The notes: generated from the sequence alone by a model not told the origin. Positions 9,797 to 18,994 are shown, counted from the stretch's first letter. The stretch is DNA of 64,000 nt from Ponticoccus litoralis (GCF_039769985.1 NZ_JBDNCH010000002.1:992001-1056000); one strand, 5' to 3'. Translations and numbers: made by a program.

Positions 9797-9959
9797 CAGG
9801 CCGCCCTGCACGGGGCTTGGGCCCAGCCTGCCCGCCGGTCCAGCAGGCCGGACCCTAGCCCCGCACAGGCGCCGCGCCCGCCCCGGGGCGGGCCTTTTCA
9901 CCGGCGCGCGGGCATGGCATTGTGCCCGACCGAACCCTTCGGGCAGACAAGGACCCGCG

Positions 9960-11185
9960 TTGAAGCCCCCTGCCGCCTCTCCCTCGCGCCGCGCGCTCAG
10001 CCTGACGGCCTACCTGACCTATGCCCGGGGCGGCGCCGCAAGCGCCGCCTCTCCCGAACCGCTGCGCCGCCCGCCCGGCCCGCTGGTCTGGGCCCATGCG
10101 GACAGCGCCCGCCGGGGCCGCGCCCTTGCCAGCCTCTGCGCCCGCCTGCGCCTGCAGCGGCCCGAGGTCACCGTCGTCCAGAGCGGCGAGATCCCCCCGC
10201 AGCCCGAGGCGACACAGGTCGCGCTGCCCCGCGAACAGCTGACCGATTGCGAGGCCTTCGTGTCGCAGCTGAAGCCCGACGTGCTGCTCTGGGCCAGCCA
10301 GTCGCTGCGGCCCGCCCTGCTGCACGCCACCGCGACGCAGGGCTGCACGATCATCGGGCTGGACGCTGCCGACGCGGCCTGGCCCACCGCGGCCCCGCGC
10401 TGGCTGCCCGATCCGGCAAGCGGCGCGCTGTCGCTGTTTTCGCATGTCTTCACGCAGGGCAACGCGGCCTCGCGGCGGCTGCGCCGCATGGGGGTCACCG
10501 GCCCCATCCTGCACGACGCCGCGCCGCTGCTGGACACCCCGCCGCCGCTGGACTGCCCGGACCGCCTGCACGCGGAACTGGCCGCAACCCTGACCGGGCG
10601 CCCGGTCTGGCTGGCCGCGCATCTGCGCGCCGAAGAGATCGGCGACGTTCTCGCTGCCCACCGCCACGCCGTGCGCCTTGCGCACCGGCTGCTGCTGATC
10701 GCCGTACCCGCCAGCCCGCGGGACGAGGCGCTGATTTCCCGCGCCGTGCGGGCCTCGCAGATGCGGGTCTGCGACTGGGAAAACGGCGACATGCCCGACG
10801 AGTACACGCAGATCCTTCTGGCCGCCTCGCCGGACGAGCTTGGGCTCTGGTACCGGTTGGCGCCTCTGGCCTTCCTTGGCGGCTCTCTGGTGCCGAGGGC
10901 CGGTGGTCAGGACCCTTCGAGGCCGCCTCGCTGGGCGCCGCGATTCTCTACGGCCCCAACGTGGGCAAATATCTCGATGCCTATTCGCTGCTGGTCGAGG
11001 CGGGCGCGGCGCGCATCGTGCGCGACGCCGACTCTCTGGGTACGGCGGTCTCGCATCTCGTGGCACCGGATCAGGCGGCCAGCATGGCCCACGCGGGCTG
11101 GGACGTGATCTCGTCTCGGGCGGCGCTGGTGGACGAGGTGCTGGCCCTGGTCGGAGAGGCGCTGGACGCCCGGAGGTCTGCCTGA
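9960..11185 (+). CDS. waaA: 3-deoxy-D-manno-octulosonate (Kdo) transferase family protein (frameshifted)
   Basis: GT30-family protein expected to add Kdo to lipid A precursor at the inner membrane. Recognisable parts: LVWAHADSARRGRALA (family HxxS region), FTQGNAASRRLRRMGVTGP, SPDELGLWYRLAPLAFLGG and GGQDPFEAASLGAAILYGP. The start is TTG 9960. The frame breaks at about 10912-10915; one extra C in the CCC run joins both halves into about 408 residues. Unusual: the SxGE catalytic-base motif of WaaA enzymes reads SARRG here. This may be a specialised paralogue, and transferase activity is not assured. It ends one base before lpxK. Confidence 0.8.
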
Positions 11186-11186
11186 C

Positions 11187-12182
11187 ATGCGCCCGCCCGC
11201 CTTCTGGAACACCGACCCCGAGCACCCCGCCCGGCAGGCCCGCCTGCTGGCCCCGCTAGGGGCCCTGACCGCCGCCGCCACTGCGCGGCGGGTGGCGCGG
11301 CTGCCCAGCCACCGCCCCGGCGTGCCGGTGATCTGCGTCGGCAACGTCAATGCGGGCGGCACCGGCAAGACGCCCACGGTGATCGCCCTCGCGCAGCGGC
11401 TGGCGGCGCGCGGGGTGACGGCGCACGTCGTCTCGCGCGGCTACGGCGGTCGGCTGGAAGGCCCGGTCCGCGTGGCCGATCACAGCGCCGACGAGACCGG
11501 GGACGAGCCGCTGCTGCTGGCCGCCTTCACGCCGACATGGGTGGCCAAGGACCGCGCGAAAGGCGCGGCAGAGGCCGAGGCGGCGGGCGCCGACTGCATC
11601 CTGCTGGACGACGGCCTGCAGAACCCCGCCCTGCCCCGCGACCTGACGGTGGTCACGGTCGATGCGGCGGCGGGGTTCGGCAACGGGCGCTGCCTGCCCG
11701 CCGGGCCGCTGCGCGAGCCGGTGGACCGGGGCCTGAGGCGCGCCGACCTGCTGCTGTCCATCGGCGCTCCCGCCGCACAGGACCGCTTTGCCGCCACATG
11801 GGGGGCGCGCATCCCGGTGCCGCATCTGACAGGCCGCCTTGAGCCGCTTCAGACCGGCATGGACTGGGAGGGCCTGCCGACGCTGGCCTTCGCCGGGATC
11901 GGCCACCCCGAGAAGTTCTTCGCCACCCTGCGCGGGCTGGGCGCCGAGCTGCGCCAGACGGTTTCGCTGGACGACCACCAGCGGCTGGCGCCCGCGCTTC
12001 TGGCCCGGCTGGAGCACGACGCCGCCCGCATGGGCGCGCAGCTTGTCACCACCGAGAAGGACGCGGTCCGCCTGCCGCCAGAGTTCCGGGGCAAGGTGCT
12101 GGCCCTGCCGGTCCGGCTGAGCCTGCACGACGCCGCGCCGCTCGATGCCGCTCTGGACCGGCTGTTCCCCAGCGCGCCGTAA
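11187..12182 (+). CDS. lpxK: Tetraacyldisaccharide 4'-kinase
   Basis: Phosphorylates the 4' position of the lipid A disaccharide at the inner membrane. 331 residues, normal size. The P-loop is GNVNAGGTGKTPT near residue 53; HVVSRGYGG and DDGLQNPALPRDL are further LpxK signatures; the C terminus has LVTTEKDAVRLP. The N-terminal FWNTDPEHPARQ and hydrophobic LLAPLGALTAAAT act as membrane anchor. ATG 11187 lies one base after the waaA-like stop, so the two are co-translated. Confidence 0.96.
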   Translation: MRPPAFWNTDPEHPARQARLLAPLGALTAAATARRVARLPSHRPGVPVICVGNVNAGGTGKTPTVIALAQRLAARGVTAHVVSRGYGGRLEGPVRVADHSADETGDEPLLLAAFTPTWVAKDRAKGAAEAEAAGADCILLDDGLQNPALPRDLTVVTVDAAAGFGNGRCLPAGPLREPVDRGLRRADLLLSIGAPAAQDRFAATWGARIPVPHLTGRLEPLQTGMDWEGLPTLAFAGIGHPEKFFATLRGLGAELRQTVSLDDHQRLAPALLARLEHDAARMGAQLVTTEKDAVRLPPEFRGKVLALPVRLSLHDAAPLDAALDRLFPSAP

Positions 12183-12386
12183 GACAGCAAGCGGAATTTC
12201 CGGGCCCGCTGGTCTGCTTTGGCCCCGGGACGGTGCTGGCGCCTCGCTTTGCCACCGGGCGCGCGCCGGGGCTGATCGCACTACGCCCTGTCACGGCCCA
12301 CAGCAGCCCAAACCGACAACCGCCTGTCTGCCTGTACCCGGGAAAGGCCAAGGCCCCGGCGGTCCGTACCGCCGTCGTGGAGGCGG

Positions 12387-13248
12387 TTACTCTGCCGCCA
12401 TCCGCTGCTCTCCGGCGCCAAGCGCCGCGATGTCCGAGACGACACCGCGCAACACGCGCCGGATGGTGTGGAAATCCTTGTTCTACCGGATGCGCTGTTC
12501 GTCCATGTAAAGCGAACGGTCGATTTCCACCTGCACCGCATGCTGCCCGCGCGAGGGGCGCCCGTAGTGCTGGGTCGTATAGGCGCCCGCGAAGGGCACG
12601 TTGCGCGCCACCACGAAACCCGCCTCGACAAAGGCCGCCTCGACCCGTGCGACGATCCCGGGCGAGGCCGAGGCCCCGAAGCGGTCGCCGATCACGATCT
12701 CGGGCCGGGCACCGCCGCCCCGGGTGGCGCCGTCCAGCGCCTCATGCGGCATCGAGTGACAGTCGATCAGCACCGCCTCGCCGAATCGCTCGTGCGCCTG
12801 TCGCAGCAGCAAGTGCAGCCGCTCGTGGTAAGGCGCCCAAATCCGGGCGATCTCGCTTGTCCGCCTCGACCCGGGACAGCTTGCCGCGATAAATCGCCCG
12901 CCCGTTCGCCACGACGCGCGGCACCACGCCCAGCCCGCTGGCGACCCGGGGGTTGTGACCGCCACGCTTCAGCCCGTCGATCAGCGCCGGGTCCAGCTCG
13001 TCCGCGGCGCGGTTCAGGTCGACGTAGGCACGCGGCGCGCCGGCCCGCAGCAAGGGCGCCCCGAAGTGCGGGGCACAGTCGAACAGCCTGTCCACATAGG
13101 CATCTTCAGAGGTGCGGATGCTGTGTTCGTCCAGAACGGTAGTGCGCAGGAAGGTCCAGGGATAGTCGCGGCCCGAGTGCGGAGAGGCGAAAACCACGCG
13201 CGACGTGTGGGCTTCGGGCAGATGCAGATGGTAAGCGGTCTGTGGCAT
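12387..13248 (-). pseudogene. N-formylglutamate amidohydrolase, broken by a frameshift and an in-frame TAG
   Basis: Family: N-formylglutamate amidohydrolase (hydrolyses N-formyl-L-glutamate to formate and glutamate). The first 140 residues from ATG 13248 contain VVFASPHSGRDYP, RTSEDAYVDRLF and YVDLNRAADELDP. The second part, in another frame, has EIARIWAPYHERL, AVLIDCHSMPH, GDRFGAS and QVEIDRSLYMDEQ. The frame changes at about 12857-12862. A TAG codon at 12483-12485 then interrupts the tail, although the same frame continues sensibly (NKDFHTIRRVLRG) to TAA at 12387-12389. Two independent lesions make genuine decay more plausible than elsewhere, but a base-calling error cannot be excluded. Confidence 0.75.
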
Positions 13249-13399
13249 CCCGGCTCCTTGTGATGGGCGATCATAGACTGATTTCTTTGTTTGCCAAAAG
13301 CCCTTGATCCCACCCCGGAACCTATTTATAGAGCGCTGCACCGGCGCGGAAAACTCCGCGCCTCTGTCTTTCAGGGGCGCGCAGACCACACCGGCCATA

Positions 13400-13474
13400 G
13401 GGCGATTAGCTCAGCGGTAGAGCACTTCGTTGACATCGAAGGGGTCACTGGTTCGATCCCAGTATCGCCCACCA
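13400..13474 (+). tRNA. tRNA-Val (anticodon GAC)
   Basis: A complete cloverleaf can be drawn: acceptor GGGCGAT pairs with ATCGCCC, D arm TAGCTCAGCGGTAGAGC, anticodon stem CTTCG/CGAAG with loop TTGACAT giving GAC, T arm with GGTTCGATCCC, discriminator A and encoded CCA at 13472-13474. It decodes GUC and GUU. It stands alone between the amidohydrolase and the L36 gene. Confidence 0.97.
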
Positions 13475-13574
13475 TGGAATTCACCGCCCCGCCCGGGGCG
13501 CGCCTGTCAGGCGCACGGGGCGGGGCACGGGCCTTAACCAGGCGCTCGCGCGCCGCGATATCGGGAGAGACGAC

Positions 13575-13700
13575 ATGAAAGTCGCCAACTCGCTCCGCTC
13601 GCTCAAGAACCGCCATCGCGACTGCCGCGTTGTGCGCCGCAAGGGCCGCGTCTACGTGATCAACAAGACGCAGCGTAAGTTCAAGGCCCGTCAGGGCTGA
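13575..13700 (+). CDS. rpmJ: 50S ribosomal protein L36 (zinc-free type)
   Basis: A 41-residue basic protein, MKVANSLRSLKNRHRDCRVV followed by RRKGRVYVINKTQRKFKARQG, matching L36 of the C-minus (YkgO-like) type. Only one cysteine remains, so the zinc-binding set is absent, which is normal in alphaproteobacteria. ATG 13575 follows GGGAGAG. A strong terminator lies 28 bases after the stop. Confidence 0.96.
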   Translation: MKVANSLRSLKNRHRDCRVVRRKGRVYVINKTQRKFKARQG

Positions 13701-13727
13701 ACGACCGCCCAGAGCGAACATCTCCAG

Positions 13728-13760
13728 AACCCGCCTGCCTCCGGCAAGCGGGTTTTGTTT
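13728..13760 (+). terminator. Rho-independent terminator of rpmJ
   Basis: Stem AACCCGC at 13728-13734 pairs with GCGGGTT at 13748-13754 around a CTGCCTCCGGCAA loop, followed directly by TTGTTTTG. Its position 28 bases after the L36 stop fits. Confidence 0.85.
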
Positions 13761-13912
13761 TGCCTGTATGCCATACCCGAACGCTCCGGCCCGATCGCCC
13801 CGGCGCCCGATGGCCCCGGGGCCCCGGGCGGCAAGCGGCGGGGTGGGCCAGTGACCCGCCGCACCCGGTCCCGGGCGGGCCGCAGGCGAATCGCGACCCG
13901 ACGCCTTTGCCC

Positions 13913-15640
13913 TCAGTCGTTGCCCAGAACCCCATCCGCCAGCAGCCGGACCACGGTCTGTTCGTCAAAATACCCTGACACCCGCAGGCCCCGCGTTTCC
14001 TGATAGCGGCGCAGGGCGCGGCGGGTGTCTTCGTCGAAGCGACCGTCGACCTCGCCCACCGGCAGGCCAAGCTGCGACAGCCGGGCCTCGGCCAGCCGCT
14101 TCGCCACGGCGTTGAGGTTCAGCTCTGCCTCTTCCTGACGCGCCACGGCCACGTCCTGCACGCGCCCGCTTTCCTGCTCCAGCCGCCGGACACGGCTTTC
14201 CGCCTCGGCGGCGAAGGCACCGCCCGGGAAGGTTTCCAGGTAATCGCGGTAGGCCTCGACCGTGCCGCCCGCCTCGGCGCGCTCCCGTGCCCGGCGGTCA
14301 GAGGCGGCGGCGCGCTCTTCGCGCTGCCGCTCGATCTCCCGCAAGAGCGCGCGGGCGTCCTCGACAAAGGCGCCGTCCGGGAAGCGTTCGAGATAGGCGC
14401 GGATAGAGGCCTCGTCACCCCGGCCCTGCATGTCGCCCCAGAACAGCCGGTCCTGCCGCTCCAGTTCGGCCTGCCGCTGTTCCGCCTCGCGTTCCAGTTC
14501 GGCGGCGCGGGCCGCGGCCCGGGTGTCGATGGTGGCGATCTGCCCGGCGGTCAGGTAGCCCGAGGTCTCGACCCCCTCATCCTTTTGCCACGCCTTGATG
14601 GCACCGCGCGTGCCAGAGCCGAAGATGCCGTCGATGCCGCGCGTGTCGAAGCCCAGCATGGTCAGGTCGCGCTGCACCGCGCGCCGCGCCTCGCGGTCCA
14701 GTTCCAGCTGCTCTTCCGCCCGGCGCTGCTGGTAGAAGGGTTCGTCTTCGATGGCCTTCAGCCGCTGCCGCGCGGCACCGGCAAAGGCGCCCTCGGGGAA
14801 GCGCGAAAGATAGGCGTCGTAGCCCTCTGCCGTATCGGCGCCCTGGGCAAGGTTCCGGGCAAGCTCGTCCTCGGGGTCGACGGCGGGGGCCTCCGGTTCC
14901 GGAGCGGGTTCGGGCGCTTCGGCTTCCGGCGCCTCGGGGTCGGGCAGCGGCGGTTCGGTCGCGCCCTGCGGGGCGCCTGCCTCTTCGGGCTGCACGATCA
15001 CAAGATCCTGTGGCGCATAGCCTTCCAGCGTCAGCGCATAGTCCGCCGCGGCGCGCGACAGAAGACGCCCGGCCCGCGCAAGGTCGCGCGCCGCGTAGCG
15101 CGCCACATCCGCCGCCGGACCGCGCAGGACGGTGACGCCCTGCGGAATGTCCAGATCCCCGGCACCCAGACGCAGCCAGGGGCCGACCTCGGGCTCTGCC
15201 GCCGATTCGCCAAGGATCAGGAAAGCGCGCCCGGGGTACTGCTCCAGAACGCTCAGCGCCGCGTCCAGCGGGAAGGCCTCTGTCAGCACGCGGGCCTCAT
15301 CGATCGCGCCGTCGTCCTCGACCGGCAGCAGGTAGGCGCCGCCGGTCCCATGCAGGAAGGCACCGGCCAGCACGATCACCACCGGCCCGCCCGCGTCCTC
15401 TGCCAGCATCTCGGCGAAGGCCCCGAAGGCCTCGCGCATGGCCGGGGCGTCGGCGTCCTGCACCTCGGCCACGTCGAAGCCCTTGTCGCGCATGGCCTGC
15501 GCCGAGGCCGCCACCCGCGCCGCGCCGAACAGGGTCTGCATGGCGCTGTAACGGCTGTTGCCGATCACCAGCGCGTCGCCCTCGGCGAGCGCGGGCGAGG
15601 CCGCAATCAGGGCCATGGCCGCAAGTGTCGGAATACGCAT
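13913..15640 (-). CDS. Secreted caspase-like (inactive) protein with peptidoglycan-binding domains
   Basis: 575 residues. Signal peptide at residues 1-19 (cut after ALA). Residues 21-150 resemble the p20 caspase domain (ALVIGNSRYSAMQTL, GFDVAEVQDA, VVIVLAGAFLHG, GAYLLPVED), but the catalytic His of the usual GHG is replaced (AGAF at 93-96) and the Asp-Ala-Cys-Arg site reads LGESA near 145. An acidic Pro-rich linker is at about 225-260. Then come two peptidoglycan_binding_1-like segments (LTMLGFDTRGIDGIFGSGTR; LSQLGLPVGEVDGRFDEDTR) and three YxxYLxxFPxGAFA repeats of Sel1/TPR-like character. Probably periplasmic, a non-proteolytic scaffold. ATG 15640 is preceded by GAGG. Partner unknown. Confidence 0.85.
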   Translation of the reverse strand: MRIPTLAAMALIAASPALAEGDALVIGNSRYSAMQTLFGAARVAASAQAMRDKGFDVAEVQDADAPAMREAFGAFAEMLAEDAGGPVVIVLAGAFLHGTGGAYLLPVEDDGAIDEARVLTEAFPLDAALSVLEQYPGRAFLILGESAAEPEVGPWLRLGAGDLDIPQGVTVLRGPAADVARYAARDLARAGRLLSRAAADYALTLEGYAPQDLVIVQPEEAGAPQGATEPPLPDPEAPEAEAPEPAPEPEAPAVDPEDELARNLAQGADTAEGYDAYLSRFPEGAFAGAARQRLKAIEDEPFYQQRRAEEQLELDREARRAVQRDLTMLGFDTRGIDGIFGSGTRGAIKAWQKDEGVETSGYLTAGQIATIDTRAAARAAELEREAEQRQAELERQDRLFWGDMQGRGDEASIRAYLERFPDGAFVEDARALLREIERQREERAAASDRRARERAEAGGTVEAYRDYLETFPGGAFAAEAESRVRRLEQESGRVQDVAVARQEEAELNLNAVAKRLAEARLSQLGLPVGEVDGRFDEDTRRALRRYQETRGLRVSGYFDEQTVVRLLADGVLGND

Positions 15641-15805
15641 GACAAATACCTCATGAATCGGGGCGTTTCCGATAGCCTACCCGGCATGTCCCGCAGGACA
15701 AGCGCCGCAAGCGAGCCCAGGGGCCGCCCCCTGCCCCGCCATTCCGCGACCACCCACCGCGTCAACGGGAAATTTCACAGCGCGGGCAGAGGCTTGACAG
15801 GCCCC

Positions 15806-17977
15806 TCAGTCGTAGCTGCGCGCGTCCTCGATCACCAGACCGTCGCGCGGCAATCCGCCGAGCGGCACAAGCTCTACCGCGCCCCGCAGCTTCAGGATCT
15901 CGGCGATGCTCTTTTCATAGGCCGCCGCATCGGCCGCCTCGGTCTCGATTCGCACCGTCATCACGTCCGTCTCGCCATCCCGAGAGGCCACGACCCGCGC
16001 CCGCGCCACCTCGGCATGGCGCGCGACCAGCTCCGCCACCTGCTCGGGCCGCACGAACATGCCCTTGATCTTGGTGGTCTGGTCGGCGCGACCCATCCAG
16101 CCCTTGATGCGGGTGTTGGTCCGTCCGCAGGGCGACTCGCCGGGCATCACGGCGCTCAGGTCGCCGGTGGCGAAGCGGATCAGCGGGTAGTCGGGGTTCA
16201 GCGTGGTCACCACGACCTCGCCCACCTCGCCCTCGGGCACCGGGTCGCCGGTGCCGGGGGTCACGATCTCGACGATCACCCCCTCGTCGAGGATCATCCC
16301 CTCCATCGCCGCGCTCTCATAGGCGACATTGCCAAGATCGGCGGTCGCGTAGCACTGCAGGCAGGCGATGCCGCGATCCGCGTACCACTGCCGAAGCGAG
16401 GGGAACAGCGCACCGCCCCCCACCGCCGCCCGGGTGATCCCCAGCGCGTAGCCCAGTGCGTCGGCCTTTTCCAGGATCACCTTCAGGTAATCCGGCGTGC
16501 CCGCATAGGCCGTCACGCCGACGTCGCGCGCGGCGCGGGCCTGCAACTCGGTCTGGCCGGTGCCGGCGGGCAGCACGGCGGCGCCGACCGCCCGCGCGCC
16601 GTTCTCGAAGATCATCCCGGCGGGCGTCAGGTGGTAGCCGAAACAGTTCTGCACGATGTCCCCCGCGCCGATCCCGCAGGCGTGCAGGAAGCGGCCCATG
16701 CGCCACCAGTCGTGGCTGGTGCCGCCCGGTTCGTAGATCGGCCCCGGCGACTGGAAGACATGGGCGAGGTTCGACACCGGCAGCCCCCCGAAGGGCGGCT
16801 GCCCGGCCTGCCGCGCCACAAGATCCGACTTGCGCAGCACCGGCAGGGCCGCCAGCTCTGCAAGATCCGCGACCGCCTGCTGACCGTTCCGCGCCAGCTG
16901 CGCATTCAGCGCCTCCAGCTGCGCCGCCGCGCGCTGGTCCCGGCTGCGCGTCTCCAGAGCGTCGAAATAGCTGCTCATATCGCCTTCCCCTTCCTGATCC
17001 CCCGGCAGCACCGCCGCGCCGAGGTCGTCGAATGAAGCCACAACGGCCACGGGCACTCCGCCCGCGCCGATCTCGTCCATCGCGGCGCGGGTCCGGGCAG
17101 AGACCCGCCCCGACGCCTGCCGCAGGATCACCCCGCCGATCCGCCCCGGGTGCCGCGCCACCGCGTCGCGGTAGACAAGGGCATCCTTCTGCCCGGTGTC
17201 GCCGATCAGCCAGAACCGCAGCCCCGGCGTGGCGCCGAGGATCGCGTCGATCGAGGCGCCCTTGTGATCGCCATGCCCGGCCCCGATCAGCCCCCGGTCC
17301 GACACCCCCAGATCGCGCAGGAACATCGGCCCCGGCACCAGCCCGGCGCGGTCGAAGATCTTCTCGAGGAAGGCAAACAGGTTCCAGGGCGACGAACTGA
17401 CGTAGTAGACCGGATTGCGCCCACCCTCGTGCAACCGGCGCATCAGAGCGATGGCATCGTCAAAGACCTCTCGCGTCAGGGCATTGCCGGTGAAGGTGGT
17501 CCACAGATTGCGCAGCAGCGAATGTGCCCCGGTGCGCAGGACCGTGTCGTCGATGTCGGAAATCACGCCGAAGCGCGCCTCGGCCTGCGGCACCAGAACC
17601 GGCATCGGCACCGGGTCGTCGCCGCCCTCCGCCAGCTCCGCCGCCACATGCACCCAGCCCGCGTGGTCGGGCGCGCGCGGCACGTGCAGGCGCACGTAGC
17701 CCTCGGCATCGGAGAGCGCCTCGACCCCCTCGGCGCGCACGCGCACGTCGCGCACCTCCGAGGTCAGGAACAGCGACAGCATCTGCCTGAAATTCGTCCA
17801 GCGCGTCTGGTCCGCCTCGGGCGCCGCCCGCCGGACGGCGCTGACCACACGGCCCTGCAGGACCAGCCCGCCCGGCTCGGCATAGCCGCGATAGGCCTTC
17901 AGCATGGGCCGCCCCTCGCGCCGGAACGCCCGTTCGATCAATCCCTCGACGCCCCGCGCCGCCCGCGTCAATGCCAT
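15806..17977 (-). CDS. App1-type phosphatase joined in frame to a phenylacetate-CoA-ligase-like protein
   Basis: The first 325 residues from ATG 17977 (RBS AGGAG) form an App1/DUF2183 phosphatidate-phosphatase-like protein: the HAD motif FGVISDIDDTVLRTG, YVSSSPWNLF and FWLIGDTGQKDALVY. The rest, from MSSYFDALETRSRDQ (ATG near 16978), is an AMP-forming ligase resembling PaaK: PPFGG, GGTSHDWWRMGRF, FGYHLTPAG, AGTPDYLKVI, YATADLGNVAYE, PLIRFATGDLS and TTKIKGMFVRPEQV. Between them a ribosome-binding-like AGGAAGGGGAAGG precedes that ATG, and a TGA overlaps it in the neighbouring frame. A one-base error in the GGGGG run near 17005 could therefore have fused two genes that normally overlap. The ligase probably activates the acid imported by the upstream transporter. 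Confidence 0.8.
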   Translation of the reverse strand: MALTRAARGVEGLIERAFRREGRPMLKAYRGYAEPGGLVLQGRVVSAVRRAAPEADQTRWTNFRQMLSLFLTSEVRDVRVRAEGVEALSDAEGYVRLHVPRAPDHAGWVHVAAELAEGGDDPVPMPVLVPQAEARFGVISDIDDTVLRTGAHSLLRNLWTTFTGNALTREVFDDAIALMRRLHEGGRNPVYYVSSSPWNLFAFLEKIFDRAGLVPGPMFLRDLGVSDRGLIGAGHGDHKGASIDAILGATPGLRFWLIGDTGQKDALVYRDAVARHPGRIGGVILRQASGRVSARTRAAMDEIGAGGVPVAVVASFDDLGAAVLPGDQEGEGDMSSYFDALETRSRDQRAAAQLEALNAQLARNGQQAVADLAELAALPVLRKSDLVARQAGQPPFGGLPVSNLAHVFQSPGPIYEPGGTSHDWWRMGRFLHACGIGAGDIVQNCFGYHLTPAGMIFENGARAVGAAVLPAGTGQTELQARAARDVGVTAYAGTPDYLKVILEKADALGYALGITRAAVGGGALFPSLRQWYADRGIACLQCYATADLGNVAYESAAMEGMILDEGVIVEIVTPGTGDPVPEGEVGEVVVTTLNPDYPLIRFATGDLSAVMPGESPCGRTNTRIKGWMGRADQTTKIKGMFVRPEQVAELVARHAEVARARVVASRDGETDVMTVRIETEAADAAAYEKSIAEILKLRGAVELVPLGGLPRDGLVIEDARSYD

Positions 17978-17996
17978 GCCACCTGCTCCTTTCGCT

Positions 17997-18821
17997 TCAG
18001 GCAAGCCAACGCTTGCGGCGGCGATAGGATCGCACGTCGCGGAAGGACTTGCGCCCCTCGTCCGACATGCCGAGGTAGAATTCCTTCACATCCGGGTTCT
18101 CGCGCAGCTCCTTGGCAGGCCCCTCCATCACCACGCGCCCGTTCTCCAGGATATAGCCCGAATGCGCGTATTTCAGCGCCACATTGGTGTTCTGTTCGGC
18201 CAGCAGGAAGGACACGCCCTCGTTCTCGTTCACCGATTTCACGATCTCGAAGATCTGCTCCACCAGCTGCGGCGCCAACCCCATGGACGGCTCGTCCAGC
18301 AGCACCATCTGGGGCCGCGACATCAGGGCCCGCCCGATGGCGCACATCTGCTGTTCCCCGCCCGAGGTATAGCCGGCCTGGGACTTCCGCCGCTCCTTCA
18401 GCCGGGGAAAGTAATCGTAGACCATCTGCAGGTCGGCCTCGACCGCGCCCCTGCCGTCGCGCCGCGTATAGGCGCCGGTCAGAAGGTTCTCCTCCACCGT
18501 CAGATGGCCGAAGCAATGCCGCCCCTCCATCACCTGGATCACCCCGCGCTTGACCAGCGCCGCCGGGTCCAGATCCTGCACCCGCTCGCCCTTGTAGAGG
18601 ATGGAGCCCTTGGTCACCTCGCCCCGCTCGGAATGCAGCAGGTTCGAAATCGCCTTCAGCGTGGTCGTCTTGCCCGCCCCGTTGCCGCCCAGCAGCGCGG
18701 TGATCCCGCCGGTCTTCACCGACAGCGACACACCCTTCAGCACGAGGATGACGTGATTGTAGATCACCTCGATATTGTTGACGTCCAGCAGGACCTCGTC
18801 TGACTTCGTGCTGTCCGGCAT
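17997..18821 (-). CDS. livF: Branched-chain-amino-acid-type ABC transporter ATP-binding protein LivF
   Basis: 274-residue ATPase of the HAAT/LIV family at the inner membrane. Walker A is GGNGAGKTTT, signature YTSGGEQQM (a variant of LSGGEQQ), Walker B VLLDEPSMGLAP, H-loop region LAEQN as usual for LivF. The C-terminal basic tail (DVRSYRRRKRWLA) is longer than in E. coli LivF. It lies between livK and the App1/ligase gene in the transport operon. Confidence 0.95.
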   Translation of the reverse strand: MPDSTKSDEVLLDVNNIEVIYNHVILVLKGVSLSVKTGGITALLGGNGAGKTTTLKAISNLLHSERGEVTKGSILYKGERVQDLDPAALVKRGVIQVMEGRHCFGHLTVEENLLTGAYTRRDGRGAVEADLQMVYDYFPRLKERRKSQAGYTSGGEQQMCAIGRALMSRPQMVLLDEPSMGLAPQLVEQIFEIVKSVNENEGVSFLLAEQNTNVALKYAHSGYILENGRVVMEGPAKELRENPDVKEFYLGMSDEGRKSFRDVRSYRRRKRWLA

Positions 18822-18857
18822 GGCACCCCTCCTCGCCGCGGGAACGCGACCTTCGTG

Positions 18858-18882
18858 CTTCTTCTTGGTCCAAATACCCCTG
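18858..18882. repeat. Dispersed intergenic repeat, copy 2
   Basis: CTTCTTCTTGGTCCAAATAC followed by CCCTG. One of seven related copies in this window (others at 23271, 24238, 46265, 51496, 51547 and 56674). It sits between livK and livF. Function is not known; such copies usually lie at gene ends beside GC-rich runs. Confidence 0.8.
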
Positions 18883-18931
18883 CGCCCGAGCGCCGCAAAA
18901 CGCAGCGCCGAAGCAGGGCGCGACGGGGCCG

Positions 18932-18985
18932 AAGGGCCTTCCCAAGGCCCTTTGGCACCCGGCGGCGAGGTCTCCCGCCGCCGGG
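18932..18985 (-). terminator. Two consecutive hairpins just after livK
   Basis: Hairpin 1, 18932-18952: AAGGGCCTT / AAGGCCCTT with loop CCC. Hairpin 2, 18958-18985: 10-bp stem CCCGGCGGCG / CGCCGCCGGG. The second begins about 10 bases after the livK stop on the minus strand. No T tract follows. I read this as a stabiliser or partial terminator that raises livK (binding protein) mRNA relative to livF and beyond. Confidence 0.65.
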
Positions 18986-18994
18986 CCGCCCGTG

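Noticed and set aside
10860..10930. Programmed ribosomal frameshift in waaA-like, uvrC or livK
   Set aside because: No slippery heptamer with downstream structure; shifts occur in both directions in many unrelated genes, as expected for sequence error.
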